DNA of 64,000 nt. It comes from Prochlorococcus sp. HOT208_60m_813O14 (GTDB taxonomy: Bacteria > Cyanobacteriota > Cyanobacteriia > PCC-6307 > Cyanobiaceae). This document shows, piece after piece, positions 29,857-39,234 of this stretch. Each line of letters starts with the position of its first letter. The first letter of the stretch is position 1. Below the pieces are notes generated by a model that saw nothing but the letters and a program-made list of their open reading frames with translations, ran no database searches and was not told the DNA's origin. The position numbers were made by a program, and so were the translations under genes. The stretch is from contig MWOO01000143.1 in the NCBI GenBank assembly GCA_002025945.1, positions 62,001 through 126,000 on the forward strand. Direction: 5' to 3'.

Positions 29857-30965
29857 TGAATGATTTTGCTCCATTAAATAATCTTTTCCCAAAACCAAGA
29901 GAAGAAATAATAAATATGCAGTCTTACTCTGCACCTTTAGAAAATAGAAGAAATTTACTCCGCTTAGACTTTAATGAAAATACTTTAGGACCAAGTCCTA
30001 AGGTTTTAGAGGCATTACAAGCGATAAAATTAGATGAGATTTCAATTTATCCAGAATATAATTTTTTAAAAAAATTTTTATGTGATAAATATCTTGATTC
30101 AAGAAAATTTGGTAATGATGAAATCGGAATTTTCAATGGAGCAGATGCAGCAATAAATGCAATTTTCAATTGCTTTGGAGAAAAAGATCAGATATTTCTA
30201 ACCACAAATCCAACTTTTGGTTACTATTCTCCTTGTGCAGAAATCCGAGGAATGAAAAAAATAAGTTGTTCTTACATTGGAGAAAATTTTCTGTTCCCCA
30301 TCGAAGAATTTAGGGAAAAAATAATAAAGCATAATCCAAAGTTAATATTTATTTGCAATCCAAATAATCCAACAGGAACTGTTCTAAGCTCTAATGAAAT
30401 AATTAATTTAGCCAATATCAATAACGATTCATTAATAGTTGTTGATGAACTATATGAAAAATTTAATGGAGATAGTCTTCTTGAATCGATAGATTTTGAA
30501 AAGAATAAAAATATACTAATAATCCAATCTCTTTCAAAAACTGCAGGTTTAGCTGGTTTGAGAATAGGTTTTACTTTTGGCAATAAAAGTTTAATTCAGT
30601 ACATTAATAAAGTTACAGGACCATATGATGTAAACAGCTTTGCTATAACAGCTGCATTAGCAGCACTTAAAGACAAATCATATATTGATAATTATGTTTT
30701 AGAAGTAAAAAAGGCGAGGGAATGGATTTTAAATAAATTTAAATCAACAAAAATCAGAACTCACTTTAGTGGAGGTAATTATTTCTTAATTTGGCCAAAA
30801 AAAGATCCTAAAATCTTAATACAACAGATGAGAGAAAAAGGTATTCTTATTAGAAGTATGGAAAACAAAAAAGATATCGGTAATTCTATAAGGGTTAGTA
30901 TTGGAACTAAAAAACAAATGATTTTTTTCTGGGACAATTACAAGATATTAGATTTAAAAAATTAA
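29856..30965 (+). CDS. hisC: Histidinol-phosphate aminotransferase-type PLP enzyme
   Basis: The 369-residue fold-type I aminotransferase has RLDFNENTLGPSPKVLEAL, the HisC N-terminal motif, then NGADAAINAI, CNPNNPTGT, VVDELYEKF and the PLP-lysine segment QSLSKTAGLAGLRIGF. HisC transaminates imidazole-acetol phosphate in histidine synthesis. The LDFNEN motif separates it from the CobC-like paralogue at 14996. Other HisC-like specificities (aromatic or cobalamin-related) cannot be excluded. Overlaps argS by one base and the convergent downstream gene by 4 bp. Confidence 0.85.
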   Translation: MNDFAPLNNLFPKPREEIINMQSYSAPLENRRNLLRLDFNENTLGPSPKVLEALQAIKLDEISIYPEYNFLKKFLCDKYLDSRKFGNDEIGIFNGADAAINAIFNCFGEKDQIFLTTNPTFGYYSPCAEIRGMKKISCSYIGENFLFPIEEFREKIIKHNPKLIFICNPNNPTGTVLSSNEIINLANINNDSLIVVDELYEKFNGDSLLESIDFEKNKNILIIQSLSKTAGLAGLRIGFTFGNKSLIQYINKVTGPYDVNSFAITAALAALKDKSYIDNYVLEVKKAREWILNKFKSTKIRTHFSGGNYFLIWPKKDPKILIQQMREKGILIRSMENKKDIGNSIRVSIGTKKQMIFFWDNYKILDLKN

Positions 30966-31687
30966 TTATTGAAAATATAAATTTTATTTTGATCGATTCT
31001 TTTAGATTTTATTTGAAAATCTTTTCCAACATATTTTACTTTAAAATCTTTCATATTTTCGATAAATAAATCAGCATTTGAGAAATCACATTCTTTATTA
31101 ATTTTTTTGCCGCGTTCAAAGTGAACAGGAATAACTACATTAGGTTTTAGAAGCTTAACTATTTTTGAGGCTTCTTTACCATTGTAAGATTTTATTCCTC
31201 CTCCAATTGAAATAAACAATATATCTGGACTAGACAAAATAATTTGACTGTTTATATCAATATCACCAGCAGCTCCTCCCATATGAACAATTTTAAGATC
31301 ATTCTGCTCCCAACTCCAAACAGTTGCCATCCCAAATCTTCTTCCATCTACTCTGTCATGTGGTACAGAAATTCCATTTAATAAAATATCCTCAAATTGA
31401 TAGATTCCTGGCTCAACGAACATTAATTGATCATTAGGGTTATATCCTTCATCTGGAAGCCTAGAACTAGCCAAAATAAAATCTACGTTATCTTCTTTTG
31501 GCTCCTTTAAATTACTTGCACAACCTATTGCTTTAAAGGGATTTATAAGAATAGATTTATCTGCACTAGTAATTAAAAAACTACTATGTCCCAAACTTTT
31601 TATTCCTAAGTTCCTTGCCAATAATGAGGTAGGTAAAAAAGAGCTAACTAATATCAAAAATAAAAAGTTTTTAATTTGAGAAATCAT
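30962..31687 (-). CDS. Exported metallo-beta-lactamase-fold protein with a degenerate metal site
   Basis: The 241-residue protein has an N-terminal signal peptide (hydrophobic 8-23, cleavage near LLA-R at 24). The MBL fold of COG2220 hydrolases can be followed: GHSSFLIT near 33, ILINPF near 46-51, HMGGAAGD, a PDILFISIGGG strand, and LKPNVVIPVHFERGK near the C terminus. The metal motif HxHxDH expected after the first strand is absent: residues 72-81 read LASSRLPDEG. The Asp of IDPF is also Asn. Fold assignment is good; hydrolase activity is doubtful. ATG start. Confidence 0.8.
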   Translation of the reverse strand: MISQIKNFLFLILVSSFLPTSLLARNLGIKSLGHSSFLITSADKSILINPFKAIGCASNLKEPKEDNVDFILASSRLPDEGYNPNDQLMFVEPGIYQFEDILLNGISVPHDRVDGRRFGMATVWSWEQNDLKIVHMGGAAGDIDINSQIILSSPDILFISIGGGIKSYNGKEASKIVKLLKPNVVIPVHFERGKKINKECDFSNADLFIENMKDFKVKYVGKDFQIKSKRIDQNKIYIFNN

Positions 31688-31707
31688 AATATTAATTTTT
31701 TTTTATT

Positions 31708-32304
31708 TTACTTTTGTTCAGCCATTTTTAGAAAATTACTAATTAATTTATGACCAAATTGCGTCAACACACTTTCAGGATGGAACTGTACCCCATGTAA
31801 ATGTTTATATTCTTTATGAGAGATAGCCATAATTGTTGAGTCTTCTAAAGTCGCAGTTATCTCGAAACAAGAAGGTAAAGAACTTGAATCAACTATAAGA
31901 CTATGGTATCTAGTAGCCACAAATGGAGTCTCGATATCTTTAAACAATCCTTTTTGGTTATGAAATATTTTGGATGTCTTACCATGCATAAGTTCTTTCC
32001 CAACAATAACCTTACCTCCAAAAGCTTGGGCCAAAGCTTGATGACCTAAACAAACTCCCAAGGTCGGAATATTTTTAGATAATTTTTTTAGAATTGGCAG
32101 ACAAATTCCAGATTGATCTGGATTACCTGGACCTGGAGATAAGAGAATTCCACCAGGATTTAGTTTAATAATTTCTTCTAGAGTAATTTCATCATTTCTT
32201 TTAACTATTAATTCTTTAGTTATTTCATGCTCAACTGAAAGTTCTCCTAAATATTGAACAAGGTTATAAGTAAAACTATCGTAATTATCAATAACAAGAA
32301 ACAT
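31708..32304 (-). CDS. trpG: Glutamine amidotransferase subunit of anthranilate/aminodeoxychorismate synthase
   Basis: This 198-residue class I glutaminase starts LVIDNYDSFTYNLVQYLGE, has the oxyanion loop LLSPGPGNPDQSG, the catalytic Cys in LGVCLGHQALAQAFGG and the His-Glu pair in GVQFHPESV. It releases ammonia from glutamine for either TrpE (tryptophan) or PabB (folate). Many bacteria use one amphibolic protein for both; the sequence does not decide between trpG and pabA. Minus-strand neighbour of dgkA with 12 bp spacing. ATG start. Confidence 0.93.
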   Translation of the reverse strand: MFLVIDNYDSFTYNLVQYLGELSVEHEITKELIVKRNDEITLEEIIKLNPGGILLSPGPGNPDQSGICLPILKKLSKNIPTLGVCLGHQALAQAFGGKVIVGKELMHGKTSKIFHNQKGLFKDIETPFVATRYHSLIVDSSSLPSCFEITATLEDSTIMAISHKEYKHLHGVQFHPESVLTQFGHKLISNFLKMAEQK

Positions 32305-32316
32305 ATTTATATGGAT

Positions 32317-32727
32317 TTAAAATAACAACTTTATTTTAGGAACAAAGATATATACAGCAATAATAACAGAATTAATGGAAGCTAATAATACTGCTCCTGC
32401 AGAAGTATCTTTTGAAATTTTAGCCAAAATACTAAATTCTTTTTTCACTACTAAATCAACGATTGATTCAATAGATGTGTTCAATATTTCTAATATTAAA
32501 ACAGACATTATTGTTGCAATCAAAAAAACATAATTACTTAGACTAATTTTGAGTAAAAAACCAATTATTAAACTTGTAACTGCAAAAATTAATTGAATTT
32601 TAAAATTTCTTGAAGTTTTCAATACATAACTAATACCACTGAAAGCATACTTAAAACTTATAAATACATTACTAGAAGTTTTGTATGATTCTTTTCTATT
32701 TTCTAAATAATTTATTTTTTTTTCCAT
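32317..32727 (-). CDS. dgkA: Diacylglycerol/undecaprenol kinase, DgkA family
   Basis: The 136-residue protein has about 40 polar N-terminal residues, then three transmembrane helices with the DgkA core: SYVLKTSRNFKIQ (amphipathic entry helix) and ILEILNTSIESIVDLV, which contains the catalytic LNTSIE motif equivalent to ENTAIE. It phosphorylates diacylglycerol or undecaprenol at the plasma membrane. In this position, just upstream of the trpG/pabA-type gene and after ybeY, it matches the common bacterial ybeY-dgkA pairing (6 bp apart). Confidence 0.92.
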   Translation of the reverse strand: MEKKINYLENRKESYKTSSNVFISFKYAFSGISYVLKTSRNFKIQLIFAVTSLIIGFLLKISLSNYVFLIATIMSVLILEILNTSIESIVDLVVKKEFSILAKISKDTSAGAVLLASINSVIIAVYIFVPKIKLLF

Positions 32728-32733
32728 TGGTTT

Positions 32734-33273
32734 TTAATCTAATCGAGTAATTAAATATTCTTGGAAATTTAACATATTTTCTAAATCATGCTCATTATTA
32801 TGTTCCCATCCCAAAAGATGTAAAAATCCATGACTAGCCAACCAGATCATCTCTCTATAGATTGAATGTTTATATTCATAAGATTGCTCAAGTGCCATCT
32901 CTAATGATATAAAAATATCTCCCAACTCTATATGATCTAAATTATTTAGAGATTCATCAGAAATAATTGGAAAAGATAGAACATCAGTTGGACCATTTTT
33001 TTGCATCCATTTCTTATTCAAAGAAGCAATTTCTTGATTAGATATTATCTGTAAGCCTAATGAAAAAGATTTTTTTTCAAAAATATAATTTGGTAATTCA
33101 TAATCCTCTTTTTTTAATATTGTATTTATCCAAGATAAAAAAACTTTCTCCCAAAAAATAGATTCAAAAATAAGATCAGTTTTAGTATCTTTTAACTTAT
33201 TTGAAAATTGAGAGAAATCATTAAATTGAAAAACCAAATCTAAATTTATTTCAGAAATAATTTTTTCTTTCAT
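32734..33273 (-). CDS. ybeY: YbeY endoribonuclease / rRNA maturation factor
   Basis: The 179-residue protein has the zinc-binding signature near residues 146-157 as [12 protein letters not shown], giving the three expected His ligands, with WEH in place of the usual YDH. Upstream motifs are [19 protein letters not shown] and [11 protein letters not shown]. YbeY takes part in 16S rRNA 3'-end maturation and 70S quality control. A longer-than-usual N-terminal region (about 50 residues) precedes the core. It lies between the 60-aa membrane protein and dgkA, 6 bp from each. ATG start. Confidence 0.93.
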   Translation of the reverse strand: MKEKIISEINLDLVFQFNDFSQFSNKLKDTKTDLIFESIFWEKVFLSWINTILKKEDYELPNYIFEKKSFSLGLQIISNQEIASLNKKWMQKNGPTDVLSFPIISDESLNNLDHIELGDIFISLEMALEQSYEYKHSIYREMIWLASHGFLHLLGWEHNNEHDLENMLNFQEYLITRLD

Positions 33274-33279
33274 AAATTA

Positions 33280-33462
33280 TTAAACTGGAATATTGGGCTT
33301 ACCTATTGTGGCCACGAGTATTAATATCCCAATTAAAACTAGAAAGGTTATTGAAAAATGGGAAATACTTTTTGAGCCTTTCCTTACCATATTTCTCATA
33401 GCAAGCTTTATAAAGCTTGGAGGAGAAACTTTTTTTTCTAAAATTTCGTTTTTATTTTCCAT
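33280..33462 (-). CDS. Small single-span membrane protein, DUF3285-like
   Basis: This 60-residue protein has a charged N terminus with PPSFIKLAMRNMVRKGSKS, then one membrane helix (FSITFLVLIGILILVATIG) and a short tail GKPNIPV. The pattern fits the cyanobacterial DUF3285 family of tiny membrane proteins; function unknown. It sits 3 bp after prfB and 6 bp before ybeY on the same strand, in what looks like one transcript. ATG start. The tight spacing and clean hydropathy support a real gene. Confidence 0.8.
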   Translation of the reverse strand: MENKNEILEKKVSPPSFIKLAMRNMVRKGSKSISHFSITFLVLIGILILVATIGKPNIPV

Positions 33463-33465
33463 TAG

Positions 33466-34588
33466 TTATTCAATAGATTCATTAGAAGAAATATTCATAC
33501 GTAATAATTCATGAATAAATGGTTCAAGTCCACCATCTAAAACACTATCTAACTCGTTAGTCTCCTGCATAGTCCTAAGATCTTTTACCAATTGATAGGG
33601 ATGGAAAACATAATTTCTTATTTGATTGCCCCATGCAGCTTCCACAATATCACCTTTAATATCAGCGACTTCAGCAGCTCGTTGTTCTTTAGCAATCACT
33701 AATAGTTTAGACTTTAGAAGTAACATAGCTTTTTCTTTATTTTGTAATTGAGATCTTTCTTGAGTACATCTTACTGAAATCCCTGAAGGCAAATGAACAA
33801 TTCTCACTGCTGTTTCTACTTTATTAACATTTTGTCCTCCAGCTCCACCGGATCTACTCGTTGTAATTTCTAAATCTTTTTCAGGTATATCAAGTGAAAT
33901 ATTATCATCTAATTTTGGCATAACCTCTACCCCAGCAAAGCTGGTTTGTCTTTTACCATTGGCATTAAAAGGAGAAATTCTTACTAATCTATGAGTTCCT
34001 TTTTCATGTTGCAGATAGCCATATGCATATTTTCCATCAATTTCGAACGTTACACTTTTAATACCTGCTTCTTCTCCTTGAGATAATTCATTAATGACAA
34101 GGCTCATTTGATTATTATCGGCCCATCTTGAGTACATTCTTAATAATATCTCTACCCAATCCTGCGCATCTGTTCCACCCGCACCTGCGTTAATAGAAAC
34201 TACTGCTCCTTCCTTATCGTATTCACCACATAACAATCTTTCAAATTCCCATTTATCCAAATTCTCTCTTAATGTCTTTAATCCCAGCTGCGATTCTAAA
34301 ATCATTTCCTCTTCGGGTTCTAGAGAATAAAGCTCAAGAGAGGCATTAGCATCAGAAATAAAAGTTTTCCATTTATCTAACAATTCGAGTTGTGCTTTGA
34401 CATCATCAAGGATTAACATTTGCTTTTTAGCTTCTTCTTGATTTTCCCAAAATTCAGGCTGAGCAGAAATTTGCTCTAACTCTTTCCTTTTCGCTTTTAA
34501 TCTTGGAACGTCAAAGACAATCCTGAGCATTACCCAGGCGCTCTGTTAGTTCAGAAAGATCTTTTTTGAAATCTGTAATATCTATCAA
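33466..34588 (-). CDS. prfB: Peptide chain release factor 2, expressed by programmed +1 frameshift
   Basis: RF2 reads UGA and UAA stops. The main frame (from 34513 down) has the tripeptide anticodon SPF in [12 protein letters not shown], the GGQ motif in [12 protein letters not shown] and normal C-terminal length. The first 25 codons lie in another frame: from a TTG at 34588 the frame reads [19 protein letters not shown], then CTT TGA C at 34516-34510. Slipping +1 there gives CTT GAC GTT and joins DVPRLKAKR. This is the conserved autoregulatory RF2 frameshift. An AGGA five bases before the CTT can act as internal stimulator. A start at the ATG at 34530 would be an artefact. Confidence 0.93.
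34510..34516 (-). other. prfB: prfB +1 programmed frameshift site (CTTTGAC)
   Basis: On the minus strand the seven bases read CTT TGA C, the classic RF2 slippery site: Leu codon, in-frame UGA stop and a following C, a poor termination context. A Shine-Dalgarno-like AGGA lies just upstream (separated by TTGT). When RF2 is scarce, ribosomes pause at UGA and slip by one base, restoring RF2. Zero-frame and +1-frame peptides on each side both match the RF2 N-terminal region. Confidence 0.9.
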
Positions 34589-34664
34589 AATAGAAGTTAA
34601 TCGTTATTTATAATCTAACAAGCACTTTTGTTTAATAGTATAAACTAAGTATTATTTTAAAAAA

Positions 34665-34919
34665 ATGTCCAAAGTTGAAATTTATACTTGGCAATATTGC
34701 CCATTCTGTATTCGAGCAAAATCACTACTCAAGAAAAAAAATGTAAATTTTACAGAATATAAAATAGATGGCGACGAAGATGCCAGAGCATTGATGATTG
34801 AAAGAGCTGATGGTAGAAGAACATTACCACAAATATTTATAGATAATGAGGGTATCGGAGGCTGCGATGATCTCTACGCATTAGAAAATGAAAATAAATT
34901 AGAAGGATTATTAAACTAG
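34665..34919 (+). CDS. grxC: Glutaredoxin, dithiol class
   Basis: At 84 residues this is a classic short glutaredoxin. It has the CPFC active site in [16 protein letters not shown] (residues about 11-14), the cis-Pro segment [10 protein letters not shown] and the GGCDDLYAL glutathione-binding end. It reduces disulfides and glutathione mixed disulfides in the cytosol. It is 5 bp upstream of gshB, so a glutathione-using enzyme is co-transcribed with a glutathione-making one. ATG start, divergent from prfB. Confidence 0.96.
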   Translation: MSKVEIYTWQYCPFCIRAKSLLKKKNVNFTEYKIDGDEDARALMIERADGRRTLPQIFIDNEGIGGCDDLYALENENKLEGLLN

Positions 34920-34924
34920 ATCTT

Positions 34925-35848
34925 ATGAAATTTCTATTCGTAATAGATCCTATTAAAAATATAAATCCCTTAAAAGATTCAACTGCTGCTTTAATGCAAG
35001 CATCATCAAAAAAAAATATTGAAATCTGGAGTTGTACTCCTCAAGACCTGGAAGCTAGAGGTGATGAAGTATGGGCATCTTCTGTAAAAGTTGAAGTAAT
35101 TCCGTGGATTTCTTTCAAAGAGAATGATTGCATACCTCTCGCCGAATTTAATTGCATTTGGATGAGAAAAGATCCTCCTGTAAATGAGGCTTATTTATAT
35201 GCAACCCATCTTTTAGAGGTTGCCGAAAGAAAAGGAGTAAAAGTAATTAACAAACCCTCATCGTTAAGAGCGTGGAATGAAAAGCTAGGTGCTTTAAGAT
35301 ACAGCCACTTAATGGCACCTACAATAGTTGCGAGTAAGGTAAAAGATCTTATTAATTTTGCAAATATAAATAATGAAGTAGTCATAAAACCTCTTGGAGG
35401 AAAAGGTGGTCAAGGTGTTATAAGGATAAATAAAAATTCTCCAGGAATTAAATCAATCATTGAATTAATCACTTCTCAAGAAGAATTACCCGTTATGATG
35501 CAAAAATTTATTCCCGAAGTCATAGAGGGTGATAAAAGAATAATTATCGTAAACGGAGAAGCAATTGGATCAATAAATAGGATTCCTCAAGGAGGCGATT
35601 TTAGGAGTAATTTAGCGATGGGAGGCAAGGCTGAACCCACATTATTAACAGAAAAAGAAAAAAGTATCTGCTCAGAATTATCTCAACACTTCAAAGATGA
35701 GGGTTTATTTTTTGTAGGTATTGATGTAATAAATGGAATGCTTAGCGAGATTAATGTAACAAGTCCAACAGGTTTAAGAGAAATAGAAAATTTATCCAAT
35801 AAAAATGTTTCAGAGGAAGTTATTGAAAAATTAGTAAAAATTATCTAG
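34925..35848 (+). CDS. gshB: Glutathione synthetase
   Basis: This 307-residue ATP-grasp enzyme begins [10 protein letters not shown], has [20 protein letters not shown] near residue 80, [16 protein letters not shown] (ATP-grasp lysine and glycine loop), MVQ-like [34 protein letters not shown] and [23 protein letters not shown]. It joins gamma-glutamylcysteine and glycine. The partner gshA is not in the window. Its stop overlaps the convergent menF 3' end by 8 bp. ATG start. Confidence 0.97.
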   Translation: MKFLFVIDPIKNINPLKDSTAALMQASSKKNIEIWSCTPQDLEARGDEVWASSVKVEVIPWISFKENDCIPLAEFNCIWMRKDPPVNEAYLYATHLLEVAERKGVKVINKPSSLRAWNEKLGALRYSHLMAPTIVASKVKDLINFANINNEVVIKPLGGKGGQGVIRINKNSPGIKSIIELITSQEELPVMMQKFIPEVIEGDKRIIIVNGEAIGSINRIPQGGDFRSNLAMGGKAEPTLLTEKEKSICSELSQHFKDEGLFFVGIDVINGMLSEINVTSPTGLREIENLSNKNVSEEVIEKLVKII

Positions 35849-37253
35849 GATTTTTAGCGCAAAATATCTGTTTTACTATAGATTCAAATTTTAATTTAAT
35901 CTCATCTATTTCTTTCTCTAAAACGGAGCCAGAAACTATACCTGAACCTGCAGTAAATTCAATATTTTCTTCAATACATCTTGCGCCTCTTATTGCCAAA
36001 AGAAATGAAGCATTGCCTGATGAATCAACCCAACCCATTGGAGAAGCATAATTTCCTCTAGGAAAAGACTCAAGAGTGTTTATCCAATCCAATGCTGCAT
36101 TTTTTGGGTATCCACAAACAGCTGGAGATGGATGTAGGTTTTTAAGCAATTCAAAAGGACAAATATTTTCAACTTTAGAGAAAATGAGTGTTTGCAAATG
36201 AGAAATATCTCCAAATGAATTTACCTTGATATCACTTTTTTTAAAGTTTGTTATTTTTGAAACTTCTAAAGATTTAATCAAATGTTCTATTACATAATTA
36301 TGTTCCTTTAGGTCTTTAGTACTTTTTAGGAGTTTCTTAAAATTTGAATTAGTAGAGATAGTTCCAGCAAGAGCCTCTAAAGTTAAATTAGGTTTAGAGA
36401 AAGAAAATAATTTTTCTGGAGATGCTCCAAACAAAATATCCTTACTATTCCTTTTCCAAACGTATCTACATGTATTTGGTTGCTTCTTTTTAAATCTTTT
36501 TAAAATTTTTACTAAATCTAATTTATTTTTAAGTTTTATTTTAATCCTATTCGCTAAAACTATCTTTTCGAGGATATCTTTCTCTACTAATTGAATTCCT
36601 CTATTTACTATTTTTTTCATGTTTGTTTTAGAAGTTTCTAAGGAGCGTGAAAAATCATCAATAAAAGTGGAATCAAAACTAGTTTTTAAGCCAGATGATT
36701 TTATTAATTCTGAGCCAGAATTAATAACTTGATTTCTAATTGTCCATATTTCTTCAATTAATGTTCTTAATGATGATTTACCTTCAACATGACCATTGAT
36801 TCTTAACCAGCAATTCTTGCCACTTTTAGTAATTAATATTTTTGGCAAAATGGCTTCCAAACTAGGGATATCTGAAGGTAAATTCTTATTATTCAAATTT
36901 TCAGAGAAAGAAAATAAATAAATTATTTTTGAAAGTGCAGAATTATGCGATTCATTAGTTAAGTTAATTAAATTTTTAAAATTCTCAGAATTAAACTCTT
37001 TTGCTACCTCAAATCTTTTTGGGCCATCCAGAGTAACATATTTACACTTCTCGAAAGCTATATATGAAATGCCATCAGATTCCTCCCAAAATGAAGAAAA
37101 CGGATATTGATTTATTAACAATTCATAAACTTGAAATAAATCAATACAAGGAATATCAACACAAATACTTACTAATCCAGAATTTTCAACTTTCTTATCG
37201 AAAGAGGAAAATACATCTTTTAAAAAATCTGTTAAGTTTAAATCATTTTTCAT
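35841..37253 (-). CDS. menF: Isochorismate synthase (phylloquinone pathway)
   Basis: The 470-residue chorismate-utilising enzyme has [52 protein letters not shown] (substrate site) and [20 protein letters not shown] at the C terminus. It converts chorismate to isochorismate, the first step to phylloquinone, the secondary electron acceptor A1 of photosystem I. Divergent from menA by 101 bp, with menC, menE and a thioesterase next, so its assignment as MenF rather than TrpE or PabB is firm. ATG start. Confidence 0.94.
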   Translation of the reverse strand: MKNDLNLTDFLKDVFSSFDKKVENSGLVSICVDIPCIDLFQVYELLINQYPFSSFWEESDGISYIAFEKCKYVTLDGPKRFEVAKEFNSENFKNLINLTNESHNSALSKIIYLFSFSENLNNKNLPSDIPSLEAILPKILITKSGKNCWLRINGHVEGKSSLRTLIEEIWTIRNQVINSGSELIKSSGLKTSFDSTFIDDFSRSLETSKTNMKKIVNRGIQLVEKDILEKIVLANRIKIKLKNKLDLVKILKRFKKKQPNTCRYVWKRNSKDILFGASPEKLFSFSKPNLTLEALAGTISTNSNFKKLLKSTKDLKEHNYVIEHLIKSLEVSKITNFKKSDIKVNSFGDISHLQTLIFSKVENICPFELLKNLHPSPAVCGYPKNAALDWINTLESFPRGNYASPMGWVDSSGNASFLLAIRGARCIEENIEFTAGSGIVSGSVLEKEIDEIKLKFESIVKQIFCAKNPR

Positions 37254-37354
37254 TACTTATTGAAAATAACTAAAAATGATGCAATAAAGTAAAAAATGTA
37301 ACTCAATTTATAAACTACATTCAATAATTATCTAATTTTACGTGTTAATTAAAA

Positions 37355-38272
37355 ATGGACGAAGATAAAAAAAAATTATGGAAAAAAGCAATAAAATGGC
37401 CTCTTTATTCTGTTGCCATACTTCCAGTTTTAATAACAGGGGCTTACTTGCTCAATCAATATGAAGAGGTAAAAATTTATAATTTGATTTCATTTACTTT
37501 AGCTGCAATTTTGATATTACTTTGGGAAAATCTAACTAATGATTTATACGACTCAGAAACAGGAATCGATGAATTTAAATTTCATTCAATTGTAAATCTT
37601 GTAAAAAATAAAAAAATAATTTCATTTATTGCATATACATCTTTAGTTATTGGTTTATTAATAATTTTAATTATTTCAGTATCAACAAGTATAAACATTT
37701 TTATTTTGGTGGCAGCTTGCTGCTTCTTGGGATATTTATATCAAGGTCCTCCTTTTAGATTGGGCTATCAAGGTTTAGGAGAACCATTATGCTGGCTTGC
37801 ATTTGGACCTTTTGCTTACTCTGCAGTCTTAATTGCGTTAAATCCGTCTAATATTTACTTCGAAGATATTCCATGGAAAGTTTCTTTATTACTTGGTTCA
37901 GGACCTTCCTTGGCAACAACTCTTGTATTATTTTGTTCTCATTTTCATCAAATTTCTGAAGATAAAAAGCATGGGAAAAATTCACCTTTAGTTCGCTTAG
38001 GGGCAAAAAAAGGTTCTCAATTTGTGCCCTGGATCATTTTTACAATATATATTTTTCAACTTTTCATAATTGTTTATGGATTTATTCCAGTGTTTTGCAT
38101 CCTTTATTTGCTTAGTTTCCCTCAAGCAATAAGACTTATAAATTTATTAAAATCTTCTTATGCAAAACCTTCTGCAATAAAAAATTGCAAATTCGTTGCA
38201 ATAAAATTTCAAACTCTTAATGGAATTGGTTTAATCACAGGATTAATATTTAATTACTTTCTAAATAAATGA
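37355..38272 (+). CDS. menA: 1,4-dihydroxy-2-naphthoate phytyltransferase
   Basis: This 305-residue UbiA-superfamily protein has eight or nine membrane segments and the two Asp-rich Mg-diphosphate sites: NLTNDLYDSETGID near residue 65 and HQISEDKKHGK near 205. YQGPPFRLGYQGLGEP between them is typical of MenA. It attaches the phytyl chain to DHNA in the thylakoid or plasma membrane. Its stop overlaps the menC start by 4 bp (ATGA), so menA-menC-menE are translationally coupled. Confidence 0.94.
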   Translation: MDEDKKKLWKKAIKWPLYSVAILPVLITGAYLLNQYEEVKIYNLISFTLAAILILLWENLTNDLYDSETGIDEFKFHSIVNLVKNKKIISFIAYTSLVIGLLIILIISVSTSINIFILVAACCFLGYLYQGPPFRLGYQGLGEPLCWLAFGPFAYSAVLIALNPSNIYFEDIPWKVSLLLGSGPSLATTLVLFCSHFHQISEDKKHGKNSPLVRLGAKKGSQFVPWIIFTIYIFQLFIIVYGFIPVFCILYLLSFPQAIRLINLLKSSYAKPSAIKNCKFVAIKFQTLNGIGLITGLIFNYFLNK

Positions 38273-39234
38273 ACTTAATATTTCAAAAAAAATCTTATAG
38301 CTTTAAGTTATCTGCCAAAGTAGAAAATTCTAAAACCAATTACCATACAAAATCGGGTTGGATAATTAAATTAATAAGTAATGATAAAAAAATAGGGTTC
38401 GGAGAAGTTTCACCGCTACATAAAAAAGACTTAAAAAAGTGTGCGAAACAACTAGATATGATCCCTGAGTATATAGAGGAATTTAATTTATCTGAGCAAA
38501 TAAATATTTTTCACCCATGTATTCAATCTGCAATAAATTCTGCATTAGCTGAGATCAATGGAATAATAATTTTTAAAGAAAAATACTACTTTGATGAAAT
38601 TGGTAAAACAGCCATATTGTTAAATCATGAAAATGTAGTTTCAGATCTAAATGATATTAAAAAAAGACATTGTGATATTGAAAAATCATTAACCTTAAAA
38701 TGGAAAGTAGCACTAAAAAATAACCATGAGGAAGAAGCAAAATTAGAAGAAATTTTAAGCAAAATAGGTAATAATATTAAGTTAAGAATAGATGCTAATG
38801 GTTCTTGGGGAAGAGACATAGCTAATAGATGGGCTGATATTTTGAAAGATAATAAAAATATAGATTGGTTAGAACAACCTCTCTGTGTTGATGATATTGA
38901 TGGACTGACAGAACTAAACAAAAAAATTCCAATAGCTTTAGACGAATCACTTTTAAAATTTCCAACTTTGATTGATGAGTGGAAGGGTTGGCAAATTAGA
39001 AGGCCTTCTCAAGAAAATAATCCAGTTAAGCTTTTAAGAGAATTAGAAAATAAAAAAGCTTTAATATCTATAAGTACCTCATTTGAAACTGGAATAGGAA
39101 AGAGATGGCTCCATCATTTATCTTCTCTACAATTACAAGGACCAACGCCAAAAGTTCCTGGTTTAGCTATGAATAAATTCCCTAATTCGTTTCTATTTTT
39201 AAATGAAGCAAAAAAGATATGGGATCAACTATGA
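38269..39234 (+). CDS. menC: o-Succinylbenzoate synthase (enolase superfamily)
   Basis: The 321-residue protein shows the MenC barrel: GFGEVSPL, the KxK motif in LTLKWKVALK, metal ligands in RIDANGSWG, WLEQPL and ALDESLL. After the third ligand, where other MenC proteins have a catalytic Lys (IKPS), this one reads WQIRRPSQ, so Arg seems to stand in. The enzyme dehydrates SHCHC to o-succinylbenzoate. Placed between menA and menE with 4-bp overlaps, the pathway assignment is secure even with that substitution. Confidence 0.93.
   Translation: MNLIFQKKSYSFKLSAKVENSKTNYHTKSGWIIKLISNDKKIGFGEVSPLHKKDLKKCAKQLDMIPEYIEEFNLSEQINIFHPCIQSAINSALAEINGIIIFKEKYYFDEIGKTAILLNHENVVSDLNDIKKRHCDIEKSLTLKWKVALKNNHEEEAKLEEILSKIGNNIKLRIDANGSWGRDIANRWADILKDNKNIDWLEQPLCVDDIDGLTELNKKIPIALDESLLKFPTLIDEWKGWQIRRPSQENNPVKLLRELENKKALISISTSFETGIGKRWLHHLSSLQLQGPTPKVPGLAMNKFPNSFLFLNEAKKIWDQL

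Noticed and set aside
33466..34530. prfB as an unshifted gene starting at the ATG at 34530
   Set aside because: The upstream zero frame with CTT TGA C and RF2-like residues shows the real start is upstream and requires a +1 shift.
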